Shown: piece by piece, positions 1 through 9,446 of the stretch
Numbering within the stretch: the first letter of the stretch is position 1
Layout: every line of letters starts with the position of its first letter
NCBI GenBank assembly: GCA_013792135.1
Contig: VMSP01000002.1
Coordinates: forward strand, 1 to 49,173
Source: Desulfocapsa sp.
Lineage (GTDB): Bacteria > Desulfobacterota > Desulfobulbia > Desulfobulbales > Desulfocapsaceae
Direction of reading: 5' to 3'
DNA: 49,173 nucleotides
Translations under genes and position numbers: made by a program
Notes under the pieces: model-generated
Databases searched by the model: none
The model's input: only the letters and a program-made list of their open reading frames with translations
Told to the model about the DNA's origin: nothing

Positions 1-305
1 ATTCCAGCGCAGCCATTAGGAGTCCGAAAATTAATCGTTTGAGATCTTAAATTTACAAATGTAGTGCCACTCAGATTTTTTTGATGTCGTAATTTACTGA
101 TTTGGTTATTATTTTTTTTGACGTTGTTAAACTCGGGCTAATTGTTATTCACACAATTGCTACCCGTATTACCTCGTCGCTGCACACTTCTTCCCTTCTC
201 GCTGTTAACTTGAATACCTTGCAATGAGTAAAAAGAATGGAGTCAAAGAAAACATGGAGGAAAAATACACACGCTTGGTGCTTCTGTCGGTACGGGAATA
301 TATGA

Positions 306-1400
306 TCAAAGCATCTCAGCCAGGAATCCTTTGCGCCATCCGTTTGCCAGTCTCTTGGGATGTATCTGGTAATTGTGATTTTGGACTTGTATTAGGGTCC
401 GCAGCTCGGAAGTATTACTGATCAGACCAGGATCAAGGCCATGAACATCGCTTTTCAGGGTGATGTACTCCTGAAGTTTTTTTAATTCTTCCTGCTCTCT
501 TTTATTTAGTTTGTTCTTATGGAGTGAAGGTGGACAGTTTTTTTCAGGGCACAGCAGCCCTTTTTTGATGAGGGTAATGAGTTGCTGCCCATACTGCTCA
601 ATAGTATACTTTGTTATAATCTTGCAAAGTCCCATCTCTTCAGTGCTCTCGATCTGTTTAGCGGCCAGCAGGAGGAGAGTCTGATCTGTTATGATATGTC
701 CACGTGGACGATTACGTTTACGTGCTTCCTGTTCACGCCAGGCCGCCAGCAGTTGTAGCGAGGCCAGGGACTGGCGGCTCAGGGTGCCTGCACCTTTGAT
801 CTTCAGGTATCTGTTTTTATCGGCTGGTGGTTTGTAGAAGTCGGGATCATCATATCGGTCAAGATCTTCCTGAAGCCAGCTTTTGACTGTTTGGGTCAGA
901 ATGCGGGAGAGGAGCAAGACTCTTATTGCCCGTAAGTAGCGAACATCATCAAGGGCATATTCAATCTGTTTTTGATGAAGTGGTCTGCGCAGCCAGTTAG
1001 TCCGAGTCTCTGTCTTTGGCAGGTCGATATCAAGCAGTTCATTGATCAGATTGCCAAGTGAAATCGTTGAAGAGAGTCCTGCAAATCCTGAGGCTAGCCT
1101 GGTGTCAAAGATGTTCTTGGGTAATACACCTGTGGCATGGTACAAAATTGAGAGATCCTGGGGGGCATCATGAAATATTTTGACAACAGCCGGATCTCCG
1201 AGTAATTCTCCTAGGGGAGAAAGATCGGTCAGGGCGCAGGGGTCAATGAGAAAGCATTCCTCATTGGAGAGGGCCAGCTGAATGAGACCCAGTTTTGGGT
1301 AATAGGTGCGCTCCCAGAAAAATTCAGTGTCCAGGGCAACGGCGTCAACGGTTTTTGCCCTGCGGATCAGGGCCTGCAGATCTTCTTGGTTAGTGATCAT
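306..1400 (-). CDS. rnd: Ribonuclease D
   Basis: 3'-5' exoribonuclease of the DEDD superfamily, which trims 3' ends of tRNA precursors and other small RNAs in the cytoplasm. Seen: an N-terminal exonuclease domain with the first acidic motif (VALDTEFFWERTYYPKLGLI), the second in the IFHDAPQDLSIL region, and the third around YALDDVRYLRAI. A C-terminal HRDC-type helical region follows (LAAWREQEARKRNRPRGHI). With the ATG at 1400 the protein is about 364 residues, close to family length. The frame stays open upstream to an ATG at 1478 (390 residues), but the extra 26 residues do not look like the family; neither start has a clear Shine-Dalgarno. It is divergent from the downstream permease genes and appears monocistronic. 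Confident in family; start uncertain. Confidence 0.9.
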   Translation of the reverse strand: MITNQEDLQALIRRAKTVDAVALDTEFFWERTYYPKLGLIQLALSNEECFLIDPCALTDLSPLGELLGDPAVVKIFHDAPQDLSILYHATGVLPKNIFDTRLASGFAGLSSTISLGNLINELLDIDLPKTETRTNWLRRPLHQKQIEYALDDVRYLRAIRVLLLSRILTQTVKSWLQEDLDRYDDPDFYKPPADKNRYLKIKGAGTLSRQSLASLQLLAAWREQEARKRNRPRGHIITDQTLLLLAAKQIESTEEMGLCKIITKYTIEQYGQQLITLIKKGLLCPEKNCPPSLHKNKLNKREQEELKKLQEYITLKSDVHGLDPGLISNTSELRTLIQVQNHNYQIHPKRLANGWRKGFLAEML

Positions 1401-1592
1401 TACGAAGTTAAGGCGGAATATGTTTAATTGTGAAGGAATTTCTTCATATATATACTCTTTTTCTATGCACCAAGACATAAAGATAGAGAAAAAACAAGAA
1501 AAATTCCATTTGGCAGTCTGTTCCTTTTTTGTCTGCCTTTTATGAATTAGCTTTCATGGCTGCTTGTCAGCGAGATGTTACAGGGATCAGGT

Positions 1593-2645
1593 ATGTTTTT
1601 TTATATCTTGAAACGCATAGGGCTCATGATCCCGACTTTGTTCGGGGTAATGCTTATCACTTTCACGGTTACCCAGTTTGTCCCTGGTGGGCCTGTGGAA
1701 AGACTAGTTGCCCAGATCGAAGGTCATGCCAGAGGGGGAGGGGAGGTTGGTGCGGCCACCTCGTCCATGTATAGGGGTGATTCCGGGCTTGATCATGAGA
1801 AGGTGGCCAAGTTGAAGGAACTGTATGGTTTTGACAAGCCACCCTTGGAACGATTTTTTGGCATGATGAAAGATTATCTGGTTTTTGATTTCGGCTCATC
1901 GTACTACTATCACACAAGTGTGGCCCAATTGGTGATCTCCAGGATGCCGGTTTCCATGTCTCTCGGTTTTTGGAGCTTTTTTATTGTTTATGGAGTGTGT
2001 ATTCCTTTGGGAATTGCCAAAGCGGTACGTGATGGTTCTAGATTTGATATCCTCAGTTCCACTGCCATTCTGATTGGCTATGCTATTCCTGGTTTTGTAT
2101 TGGCTATTGCCCTTATTGTTTTGTTTGGTGGTGGAAGTTTCTGGAGTGTCTTTCCTTTACGCGGGTTAGTTTCTGATAACTGGTCACAACTGGGACTGGT
2201 CAGTAAGATTACGGATTATCTCTGGCATATGGTCCTTCCCATTACTGCAAGTGCCGTTGGCAGTCTGGCGGTGATGACTATGCTGACTAAAAATTCCTTT
2301 CTTGAGGAAATCCGGAAGCAGTATGTGCTCACTGCCCGAGCTAAAGGCTTAAGTGAACAGCAGGTGTTGTATAAACATGTTTTCAGAAATGCCATTATTC
2401 CAATTATTACCGGGTTTCCTGGTTACTTTATCGCCGCCTTTTTTACCGGAAGTCTGCTGATCGAGACGATCTTCTCGCTCGATGGTATGGGGCTTCTTGC
2501 CTATCAATCTGTTTTGAACAGAGACTATCCAGTGGTGCTTGGAACTCTTTACTTTTTCACCATTGTTGGTCTCCTCTCCCGTCTGCTGTCAGACCTCAGT
2601 TATCTATTTGTGGATCCCAGGATAAGTTTTGAAAGTGTTGAGTAA
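1593..2645 (+). CDS. yejB: Peptide ABC transporter permease, YejB type
   Basis: Inner-membrane permease subunit of a peptide/oligopeptide ABC importer (DppB/OppB family). It most resembles YejB, whose E. coli system imports peptides including microcin C. Seen: an N-terminal membrane segment beginning MFFYILKR, then the family hallmark FVPGGPVERLVAQIEG, several later hydrophobic segments, and the EAA-type cytoplasmic loop around TARAKGLSEQQVLYKHVFRNA that docks on the ATPase. I chose ATG 1593 because the family starts just before the first membrane helix; an ATG at 1575 is the alternative. The next permease overlaps the end of this gene, so the two are translated together. No periplasmic binding protein or ATPase gene lies next to the pair in this window. 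Confidence 0.88.
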   Translation: MFFYILKRIGLMIPTLFGVMLITFTVTQFVPGGPVERLVAQIEGHARGGGEVGAATSSMYRGDSGLDHEKVAKLKELYGFDKPPLERFFGMMKDYLVFDFGSSYYYHTSVAQLVISRMPVSMSLGFWSFFIVYGVCIPLGIAKAVRDGSRFDILSSTAILIGYAIPGFVLAIALIVLFGGGSFWSVFPLRGLVSDNWSQLGLVSKITDYLWHMVLPITASAVGSLAVMTMLTKNSFLEEIRKQYVLTARAKGLSEQQVLYKHVFRNAIIPIITGFPGYFIAAFFTGSLLIETIFSLDGMGLLAYQSVLNRDYPVVLGTLYFFTIVGLLSRLLSDLSYLFVDPRISFESVE

Positions 2646-3708
2646 CGTGAAAGAGAAAGATGTGCCTCTGAGTCTTGAGCGTACCCAGCGGGAAGTACGG
2701 TTGGGGCATAGACGCTGGCGAAGGTTTAAGAGAAACCGCCGTGGCTATGTAAGCCTTGTGCTCTTTGGCCTGTTCTTTATTCTCAGTCTTGGTGCCGAGC
2801 TGCTCAGCAATGATGTACCGATCCTGATTATTTATAATGGAGATTCCTATTTCCCACTGCTGCGTGAATATTCAGAAAAAGTTTTTGGCGGAGACTTTGA
2901 GACTGAAGCTGACTATAAAGACCCTTATATTCTGGAGCGAATTACCGGTGGTGGGAATTATGCTTTTTTCCCGTTAAACAGGCATAGTTTCAATACTATT
3001 AACCTGACAATAGATGGCCCGGTGCCTTCACCACCAACCCGTGAAAATATTCTGGGCACCGATGACCGGGGAAGGGATGTCTTTGCCCGACTGCTTTATG
3101 GCTTCAGGCTGAGCGTGTTGTTTGGTTTTGCCCTGACCCTGGTCGGCACCTTAGTAGGCATTATCACCGGGGCTATCCAGGGTTTTTTTGGTGGCAGGAC
3201 TGATCTCCTGTTCCAGCGTTTTATCGAGGTGTGGAGCGCCATGCCTGAACTCTATCTGCTGATTATCTTTGCTTCAATTTTTAAACCGAGCGTCCTGCTG
3301 TTGCTGATCCTGCTTTCACTCTTCAGTTGGATGGGGCTTTCAGATTATGTCCGTGCTGAATTTCTGAAAGGGCGGAACATGGAGTATGTGAAGGCGGCCA
3401 AGGCTCTCGGTGTTTCCAATGTCACGATCATGTACCGCCATCTCCTGCCCAATGGTATGACACCGGTCATTACGTTTCTTCCCTTCCGGATGTCGGCCTC
3501 GATCCTGGCACTGACCAGTCTCGATTTTCTTGGTCTGGGCGTGCCTCCATCCACCCCCAGCCTTGGTGAACTGCTGGCTCAAGGAAAGGCCAATATTGAT
3601 GCCTGGTGGCTTTCTCTGACCACCTTTACTCTACTGGTTGGAACTCTGGTCCTGCTGATTTTTATTGGCGAGGCCCTGCGTGAGACCTTTGATCCCAGGA
3701 AGATGTAA
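2629..3708 (+). CDS. yejE: Peptide ABC transporter permease, YejE type
   Basis: Second permease of the same importer (DppC/OppC family, YejE-like). Seen: an N-terminal basic cytoplasmic stretch (HRRWRRFKRNRRG), one membrane segment, a long periplasmic insert, the conserved PSPPTRENILGTDDRGRDV segment, and a C-terminal permease core with the EAA loop (AAKALGVSNVTIMYRHLLPNG). About 350-359 residues, normal for YejE, which is longer than DppC because of the insert. The start is unresolved: TTG 2629 (with AGGA six bases before it), GTG 2635, TTG 2638 or GTG 2647 are in frame, and all but the last overlap yejB. Overlap implies translational coupling. A terminator-like hairpin follows at 3828. Confidence 0.87.
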   Translation: MKVLSNVKEKDVPLSLERTQREVRLGHRRWRRFKRNRRGYVSLVLFGLFFILSLGAELLSNDVPILIIYNGDSYFPLLREYSEKVFGGDFETEADYKDPYILERITGGGNYAFFPLNRHSFNTINLTIDGPVPSPPTRENILGTDDRGRDVFARLLYGFRLSVLFGFALTLVGTLVGIITGAIQGFFGGRTDLLFQRFIEVWSAMPELYLLIIFASIFKPSVLLLLILLSLFSWMGLSDYVRAEFLKGRNMEYVKAAKALGVSNVTIMYRHLLPNGMTPVITFLPFRMSASILALTSLDFLGLGVPPSTPSLGELLAQGKANIDAWWLSLTTFTLLVGTLVLLIFIGEALRETFDPRKM

Positions 3709-3827
3709 TAATAATTGGCCGCCGCATTGATGAAGCACCAAGAGACAGAATTGAATTACCCTCTTTTTTGGTCGCTACGCAGCTAGTCGGCACAGTCAGC
3801 CCTTATCGCCCAATGTCCATATTCACT

Positions 3828-3862
3828 GCCGGGCTACAGGATTACGCCCCGGCTATTTTTTT
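3828..3862 (+). terminator. Probable rho-independent terminator of yejBE
   Basis: Arms GCCGGG (3828-3833) and CCCGGC (3848-3853) with a 14-base loop, followed by TATTTTTTT on the plus strand. The right arm and T-run lie inside the 3' end of the convergent antiporter gene, so the two transcripts overlap slightly. Confidence 0.6.
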
Positions 3863-5800
3863 GAACTCATTCCGCTCTTGTTGATTGCCGACAACCGCCA
3901 CCAGATCTCCTTCCTGAAAGGCGTAATCCGCTTTGGGGTTGGAATGGAATACTTTTTCATGGATAATCCCGACGATTGAAGCCCCGGTTCTGCTGCGAAC
4001 GGCTGTGTCTTTGATGCTTTTGCTGACAAGAGGGCTTCTAGGCATGAGCGTAACCCACGATATCTCCAGCATGTCTTTTATGTTGTCAAGTTTGGTCAGA
4101 AGCTGATGTGCATGGCTCGATTGAAAAATCGGAGCATAGTGCTGTTGTCTTACCTCATCAGTATATTGTTGAATAACGGTTACAGGAGTTTCCAGGTGGA
4201 GGAGCGCCTGTCTGGCAATTTCCAAACCCGCCTCCATCTCGGGCAGCACAGCCATATAAACGCCGTTTTTATATAAGGCCTGCGCTTGACCAACGCCATT
4301 GGCCCGTACAATAATATGTAATTCCGGTTTAACTTGATGGGCCTGTTTTACAATGGCCAGCGATGTCGTAACGGAAGGAATAGTAATAAGTAAAAGTTTG
4401 GCCTCCTGCAATTTTGAAACATCAAGGACTGTTGACTGGCTCATATCACCAAAGATTACTGGAAAATGCGCATCCTTACATTCCAGCATCTGTTGATGAT
4501 TCAACTCAATAATGACAAAGGGGAAATTGAGTTGGGTCAGGATGCCAGCGATGTGTTGTCCCACCCGCCCGCCTCCGGCAATGACGACATGACCTTTGAG
4601 CCCAGTATCAGGTATGTTTTCTGTTTGCAATGACTCATGTTGAAAGAGGTGTTTTTTTAATTTATAGAGAGGGGGGGCCAGGGCCGAGGCAAAGGGGGTA
4701 AAAAACATGCTCAAGACCGATATGGCGAGAATGAGCGAATACATATTCTGGTCGATGGCCTGCGTCTCAAGACCTACCCGTGCCAGAACAAAGGAGAATT
4801 CACCGACCTGAAAGAGACCGAGTCCGACGGCGATTGGCACAATATTGATATACCTGAAGAGCTTGGCCAGAAGGTAGAATATTGACCCTTTGAAAACTCC
4901 AATGATCAGAACCAGAGAGATGATTTTGATCCAGTTTTCGAATAAAAAGGCCGGATCGATAAGCATGCCAACTGAGGTGAAAAACAAAAGCCCGAAGATG
5001 TCCCTTAAGGGAACAATATCACTCAATGCCTGATGGCCATAATCAGATTCGCTGAGAACCATTCCAGCAACAAAGGCGCCGAAGGCAAATGAGAGGCCGA
5101 AGAGATAGGTGGCATAGCCAATCCCAAGACCTATTGCTGTTATCGAGAGGATAAAAAGTTCTCTGGAGTTCCATTGAGCCACATGCGAGAGCAGCCAGGG
5201 GAGCAGTTTTCTACCCAGATAAAACATTACAGCCAGGAAAATTACAGATTTGATGACAGCAATGGCCAGGAGCGGCAGGCCTGCCTGGGGGTTGCTCAAC
5301 TGAGGGAGGATAATCATCATCGGGATGACAGCCAGATCTTGAATGATGAGCATGCCTATCATTACCCGACTGGAAAGTGTTCCCACAAGACCTCTGCTCA
5401 TAAGGGTCTTGAGGGTCACCATGGTACTTGAAAGAGAGATTAAGGCCCCTAGCCATAATGCGTGCGCGAAAGATAAACCTAAGTATCTGCCCAGGAAATA
5501 GCCAAAGACGATGGTAAGGATAATCTGAACAGGGGTGCCGATCAGGGCAATCTTTCGTACCGGTTTTAATTCGCTGAGAGAAAATTCCAGCCCCAGGGCA
5601 AAGAGAAGAAGGGCCACTCCGATCTCTGCCAGCAGCTCGATCTCATGAGTGTCGCCAATGGTGATCCCGCCAGTGTAGGGTCCGACAACGATTCCGGCAA
5701 GTATGTAGCCCAGGATCAGCGGCTGCTTGAATTTTTGGGCAACGAGCGCGCCAATCAGCGCCGCAACCACGATAACTATAATATCTGCGGCTATACCCAT
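3842..5800 (-). CDS. Monovalent cation:proton antiporter, CPA2/Kef type, with TrkA-N and TrkA-C domains
   Basis: Integral membrane antiporter of the CPA2 family (KefB/KefC/YbaL-like), exchanging K+ or Na+ for H+. Seen: about 12 hydrophobic segments over residues 1-390, including the typical [18 protein letters not shown] and [12 protein letters not shown] stretches. A cytosolic RCK/TrkA-N Rossmann domain starts near residue 400 ([19 protein letters not shown], glycine-rich nucleotide loop). A C-terminal TrkA-C-like region lies near residues 560-650 ([27 protein letters not shown]). The 652-residue length suits a full Kef-type protein. The ATG at 5800 has AAGGTGAG nine bases upstream. It lies 133 bases after the pdxJ end, on the same strand. 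Ion specificity cannot be read from sequence. Confidence 0.9.
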   Translation of the reverse strand: MGIAADIIVIVVAALIGALVAQKFKQPLILGYILAGIVVGPYTGGITIGDTHEIELLAEIGVALLLFALGLEFSLSELKPVRKIALIGTPVQIILTIVFGYFLGRYLGLSFAHALWLGALISLSSTMVTLKTLMSRGLVGTLSSRVMIGMLIIQDLAVIPMMIILPQLSNPQAGLPLLAIAVIKSVIFLAVMFYLGRKLLPWLLSHVAQWNSRELFILSITAIGLGIGYATYLFGLSFAFGAFVAGMVLSESDYGHQALSDIVPLRDIFGLLFFTSVGMLIDPAFLFENWIKIISLVLIIGVFKGSIFYLLAKLFRYINIVPIAVGLGLFQVGEFSFVLARVGLETQAIDQNMYSLILAISVLSMFFTPFASALAPPLYKLKKHLFQHESLQTENIPDTGLKGHVVIAGGGRVGQHIAGILTQLNFPFVIIELNHQQMLECKDAHFPVIFGDMSQSTVLDVSKLQEAKLLLITIPSVTTSLAIVKQAHQVKPELHIIVRANGVGQAQALYKNGVYMAVLPEMEAGLEIARQALLHLETPVTVIQQYTDEVRQQHYAPIFQSSHAHQLLTKLDNIKDMLEISWVTLMPRSPLVSKSIKDTAVRSRTGASIVGIIHEKVFHSNPKADYAFQEGDLVAVVGNQQERNEFKKIAGA

Positions 5801-5933
5801 GCGTTGAATCTCACCTTCAAAAGTTTCATTCTTCCTCGTCCCAAAAATCCCAGGTCTCTATTGGGGCTTGTGAGCCTCTTTGCAGCCGTTTTGGGCCGTA
5901 GCTTTTCCCTTGTTGCGATATCGGGGAGAATGG

Positions 5934-7130
5934 TCAGCTGATTCTGCCTGCCTCCTGGACAATGGCCAGCATGTCACGAACTGCCTGGTCGAGTCCGGTG
6001 AAGGCTGCCCTGGCGATAATGGCATGTCCGATGGAGAGTTCTTCTATGGTATCGAGGGCGGCGATCCTGGCAGTGGTCTGATAGCTCAGGCCATGTCCGG
6101 CGTAGACCCTTAGACCAATCTGGTAGGCCTCTTCGGCTATTGCAGCGATGGTCTGGAATTCCTGTTCGCGTGATTTTTCACTGGTGGCGTCACAGTAGCG
6201 ACCAGTATGGATCTCCACAAAGGTGGCCCCGATCTCGTGGGCTGCCTTGATCTGTCTGGTGTCAGGGTCGACAAAAAGAGAGACCGGGATTCCTGCTTTG
6301 CGCATCTTGTCGATGGTCTTAGCCAGCATCTTTTTCTGAGAGGTCACATCAAGGCCGCCTTCGGTGGTCAGTTCCTGTCTTTTTTCCGGGACCAGGGTCA
6401 CCATGTCCGGTTTGAGATCAAGGGCAATGGATATGATCTCCTTGTTGGCACCCATTTCAAGGTTGAGTTTGGTCTTGACTGTTTGCCGAAGCAACCTGAC
6501 GTCACGGTCCTGAATATGCCGCCTGTCTTCCCGGAGATGGACGACAATCCCTGTGGCCCCGGCCATTTCACAGATAGCGGCGGCAGTAACCGGGTCAGGC
6601 TCAACACCTCCTCTGGCCTGACGGATGGTGGCAATGTGATCGACATTAATGGCAAGATGGGTCATAGCAGTGCTCCTGGAATGTTGTAATTTAGTAAGTA
6701 GTTCCTGCTCTTTGTCCTGCATGATGATGGCATCTGTATCTGATAATTCATGGTCGTAACCAAGTAGATGGAGAAGTCCGTGGGTGATGAGCCAGGTGAG
6801 CCGGTCATGCAGAGACTGATTGAATTCTTTGGCTTCACGCAGGGCGGTGTCGACCGAGATGACGATATCGCCCAATTCCTTGACCGGCAGCATGGACAAA
6901 GAGCTGTCTGCCCCGTCGGCAAAGGGAAAGGAGAGAACATTAGTCGGTCCGTTTTTGTGCCGGTAGTGATCGTTCAGCCAGCTGATTTCCTGATCGTCCA
7001 CCATGAGGATGCTGAGGCCATGGTCGGCAATCCGGCATTCCCGCAGCAGGGCTCCAGCGCGTCGCTGCAGGAGGCGGCTGTTTATGCGACAATCCTGGCA
7101 ATTGTAATGAAAAGAGAGGTCAACGGGCAT
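5934..7130 (-). CDS. ybeY-pdxJ: Fused endoribonuclease YbeY and pyridoxine 5'-phosphate synthase PdxJ
   Basis: One continuous 398-codon frame encodes two normally separate enzymes. Residues about 1-150 are YbeY, a metal-dependent endoribonuclease in 16S rRNA 3'-end maturation and ribosome quality control; its zinc signature HGLLHLLGYDH is intact. From the internal methionine of MTHLAINVDHIATIRQARGG to the end (243 residues, the full usual length) is PdxJ, which condenses 1-deoxyxylulose 5-phosphate with aminoacetone 3-phosphate to pyridoxine 5'-phosphate. NVDHIATIRQARGG, VVHLREDRRHIQDRD and GLRVYAGHGLSY are recognisable PdxJ segments. The linker is only about a dozen residues. An internal ribosome-binding site precedes the PdxJ methionine, so free PdxJ may also be made. 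It follows phoH by 44 bases, the usual phoH-ybeY order. Confidence 0.9.
   Translation of the reverse strand: MPVDLSFHYNCQDCRINSRLLQRRAGALLRECRIADHGLSILMVDDQEISWLNDHYRHKNGPTNVLSFPFADGADSSLSMLPVKELGDIVISVDTALREAKEFNQSLHDRLTWLITHGLLHLLGYDHELSDTDAIIMQDKEQELLTKLQHSRSTAMTHLAINVDHIATIRQARGGVEPDPVTAAAICEMAGATGIVVHLREDRRHIQDRDVRLLRQTVKTKLNLEMGANKEIISIALDLKPDMVTLVPEKRQELTTEGGLDVTSQKKMLAKTIDKMRKAGIPVSLFVDPDTRQIKAAHEIGATFVEIHTGRYCDATSEKSREQEFQTIAAIAEEAYQIGLRVYAGHGLSYQTTARIAALDTIEELSIGHAIIARAAFTGLDQAVRDMLAIVQEAGRIS
6663..6677 (-). promoter_or_regulatory. Internal ribosome-binding site and start codon for stand-alone PdxJ
   Basis: On the minus strand AGGAG (6677-6673) sits seven bases before an in-frame ATG (6665-6663) that begins the PdxJ homology exactly. 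This is a better Shine-Dalgarno than the one in front of the YbeY start, so reinitiation or independent initiation inside the fused frame is plausible. It looks like the relic of a once separate pdxJ gene. Confidence 0.6.
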
Positions 7131-7174
7131 GGGTCTTGAGGGCGTGGATTGTTAATACAATGCAAATAGATGAT

Positions 7175-8224
7175 TTAATGATGTTGCCGTTTAATGATGG
7201 TAGAATGTGGATTGTCTGTCGCCACATTACTCTCCGGTTTCATTTCATAGGCGGTAATAATCTTCTGGACCAAAGGGTGGCGCACTACATCGACCTGAGT
7301 AAAGGGGCAGAATGCGATACCTTCAATGGCGTCGAGGACCTTTCTGGCCTCAAGGAGACCTGACTGTTTGGGAACCGGCAGGTCCACCTGGGTGATGTCT
7401 CCGGTAATAACGGCCTGGGAGTCAAAACCGATACGGGTCAGAAACATCTTCATCTGTTCACGGGTGGTATTCTGGGCCTCATCAAGGATGATAAAGGCAT
7501 TACTCAAGGTGCGGCCACGCATGAAGGCCAAAGGGGCAATCTCGATGATGCCCTGTTCGATCAGGGTGGCGCTTTTTTCCGGGCCGAGCATGTCACTCAG
7601 GGCGTCATACAAGGGCCTGAGGTAAGGGTTGACCTTCTGGGCCAGATCGCCGGGAAGGAAGCCAAGTTTTTCCCCGGCCTCAACTGCAGGCCTGGTCAGG
7701 ATGATGGATCGAGCTTGACCATTGGTCAAAGCGGAAACAGCCATGGCTACAGCTAGATAGGTCTTGCCGGTGCCGGCCGGGCCTATGCCAAAGACAATAT
7801 CGTTGGTGCGGATAGAATCGATATAGTTTTTCTGGTTGCCGGTTTTAGGCGAAATGATCCGATTTTGGGTGGTGATATAAACCTTGTCCAGGAAAATTTT
7901 GTCAAGTTTGGCATGGGGAGTTGATTCAAGGACCCGCAGGCCAAAAGCAAAGTCAGAAGAAAAGACCTTCAACCCTTTACGAATCAGGCCATAAAACTGT
8001 TCCAGTAGTTCTGCAGCAAGCTCCACTTCATGTCCGAGGCCGGTGATATGAACCCCGTTGCCCCGGACATGGATTGTGACCCCGCAGCATCTTTCGACGG
8101 TCTGTAGATTTTTATTCAGCTCCCCAAAAAGAATGGCTGTCAGTGCATTATCTGAAAAATCAAGATCTCTGCTCGACGGTTGAAGGGTTGAATTATTTTT
8201 CTGCTGTTTTGCCAAGGGCTGCAT
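7175..8224 (-). CDS. phoH: PhoH-family ATPase (PhoH/YbeZ-like)
   Basis: Cytoplasmic P-loop ATPase of the PhoH family (YbeZ type), which works with YbeY in RNA/ribosome metabolism. Seen: an N-terminal KH-like region (residues about 30-100, with GVTIHVRGNGVHITGLGHEV), Walker A GPAGTGKTYLAVAMAV near residue 150, and Walker B FIILDEAQNTT. The 349-residue length is typical. The ATG at 8224 overlaps the end of the upstream thiol-oxidoreductase gene by 32 bases; no strong Shine-Dalgarno is visible, so coupling or a later non-ATG start is possible. Gene order DsbA-like, phoH, ybeY-pdxJ suggests one leftward transcript. Confidence 0.92.
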   Translation of the reverse strand: MQPLAKQQKNNSTLQPSSRDLDFSDNALTAILFGELNKNLQTVERCCGVTIHVRGNGVHITGLGHEVELAAELLEQFYGLIRKGLKVFSSDFAFGLRVLESTPHAKLDKIFLDKVYITTQNRIISPKTGNQKNYIDSIRTNDIVFGIGPAGTGKTYLAVAMAVSALTNGQARSIILTRPAVEAGEKLGFLPGDLAQKVNPYLRPLYDALSDMLGPEKSATLIEQGIIEIAPLAFMRGRTLSNAFIILDEAQNTTREQMKMFLTRIGFDSQAVITGDITQVDLPVPKQSGLLEARKVLDAIEGIAFCPFTQVDVVRHPLVQKIITAYEMKPESNVATDNPHSTIIKRQHH

Positions 8225-9074
8225 CTATTTTCTGTTGAAAGCCTTCGAGGGTGCGTTCGCGTAAGGGGTGGCCATTGACAAAGATTGATGGTGTTCCGGT
8301 TATACCTGCTTTCTGGGCATCCATGATATCCTGATCAACTTTTTGTCTGATCTTGGAAGAAGCCATGTCGCTTTTGAACTGATCCATCTTGAGTCCAAGC
8401 TTTATGGCGATATCTTCAATAGCCTTATCATCAAGAGTGATATTGAGAGCTGGCAAAGCAAAAAGGGCATCATGAAATTCCCAGTATTTACCCTGTTCTC
8501 CGGCGGCAAGCGCGGCACGGGCCGCAGGGTCGGCAAATTGATGCATCCCCAGCGGCAGATTCTTCAGGACAATCTTTACAGTGTCAGGATTTTTTTCGAG
8601 CACCTGTCCGAGGAGCGGTGAAAACTTGCTGCAATAAGGGCACTGAAAATCCGTAAAGACTGCGATAATTACCGGGGCCTTGGCCAGACCAAGAAAAGGT
8701 GACCCAACGGTATTGATGTCAGTGATAAAATCAATAGAAACGTCGGAGAAGGCCTTGGTCTCCTGATTGATGAGGAAAAGTTTTTCCCCGCGTGGCGCGA
8801 TGTCGATGGCTGAAACCCCTTTATCTACAGGAATGGAACCGGTGAGCTCTCCAAGATTGTCGTAGACAAGTACAGTCTGCTGCTCGGTCAGGATGAAAAC
8901 CCGTTTCCCGTCGAGCGAATAAACGATGTCCAGAGGTTTTGCTGGAAGGTTCCAGGTTTTATCTACACTCCAGTCTATCTTGGAAGGGGGTGTTTCTGTC
9001 GCAGCCATGACCTGTCCGGTAAGAAGAGATGCCAGAAGCAGGGCACAGCCTGTTGCTGTTTGTTTATAGTGCAT
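8193..9074 (-). CDS. Exported thioredoxin-fold protein, DsbA/DsbG-like, with an N-terminal propeller-like segment
   Basis: Predicted exported thiol:disulfide oxidoreductase. Seen from ATG 9074 (GGAGA six bases upstream): a signal peptide of about 24 residues (hydrophobic core ALLLASLLTG, cleavage near VMA-A). Residues about 40-115 contain two strand-turn units of the kind found in beta-propeller/NHL proteins (LDIVYSLDGKRVFILTEQ and SAIDIAPRGEKLFLINQ). A thioredoxin domain begins near residue 130 with active site C145-P-Y-C148 (DFQCPYCSKF), an inserted helical region, and the cis-proline segment GITGTPSIFVNG. Total 293 residues. The fold and CxxC are certain; whether it oxidises, isomerises or reduces disulfides is not. 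A longer frame to 9143 is rejected because it would precede the signal peptide. Confidence 0.88.
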   Translation of the reverse strand: MHYKQTATGCALLLASLLTGQVMAATETPPSKIDWSVDKTWNLPAKPLDIVYSLDGKRVFILTEQQTVLVYDNLGELTGSIPVDKGVSAIDIAPRGEKLFLINQETKAFSDVSIDFITDINTVGSPFLGLAKAPVIIAVFTDFQCPYCSKFSPLLGQVLEKNPDTVKIVLKNLPLGMHQFADPAARAALAAGEQGKYWEFHDALFALPALNITLDDKAIEDIAIKLGLKMDQFKSDMASSKIRQKVDQDIMDAQKAGITGTPSIFVNGHPLRERTLEGFQQKIDAALGKTAEK

Positions 9075-9284
9075 TGATTTTCTCCGATGTGGATGATTGT
9101 TATTTAGGAGATAGAAATATTTATTTGTACAATAAATAACCATCTAATAATAGTCGTTGTTGCTGGATTTGGCAAGAAGTGAATCTGCAAGGGTGATTGG
9201 ATGGTTTGTCAGGTTCTGGTGGAAAGATGAATGTATTTTTTGGATAATGAATATTCATTTGGTTTGTTCCGGGTTGAATCTTCC

Positions 9285-9313
9285 TTGACTGGCAGAAAGA
9301 TGTGAATTATTAG
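9285..9313 (+). promoter_or_regulatory. Candidate sigma-70 promoter upstream of tRNA-Leu and tig
   Basis: TTGACT (9285-9290), a 17-base spacer and TATTAG (9308-9313). The stretch 9144-9446 is AT-rich and gene-free; it also holds a perfect TATAAT at 9366-9371 without a well-spaced -35 box. Either could start a transcript running through the tRNA into tig. Confidence 0.4.
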
Positions 9314-9446
9314 ATAAGAGATTATAAATTAATTCATATGGAAACAGCTTGGAATTATCAGTATCTATAATTCTGTCAGTATAAGCTGTATGGCTATGAA
9401 CCAGATGTTGAATGCAGTTATGTTGTTTCATGATGTTTAAGGTATT

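Noticed and set aside
224-421. Short rightward frame at the left edge
   Set aside because: It overlaps the 3' end of rnd and has no recognisable protein features. Bases 1-305 otherwise show nothing I can name.
6207-6689. 160-codon open frame opposite pdxJ
   Set aside because: Antisense shadow of a certain gene.
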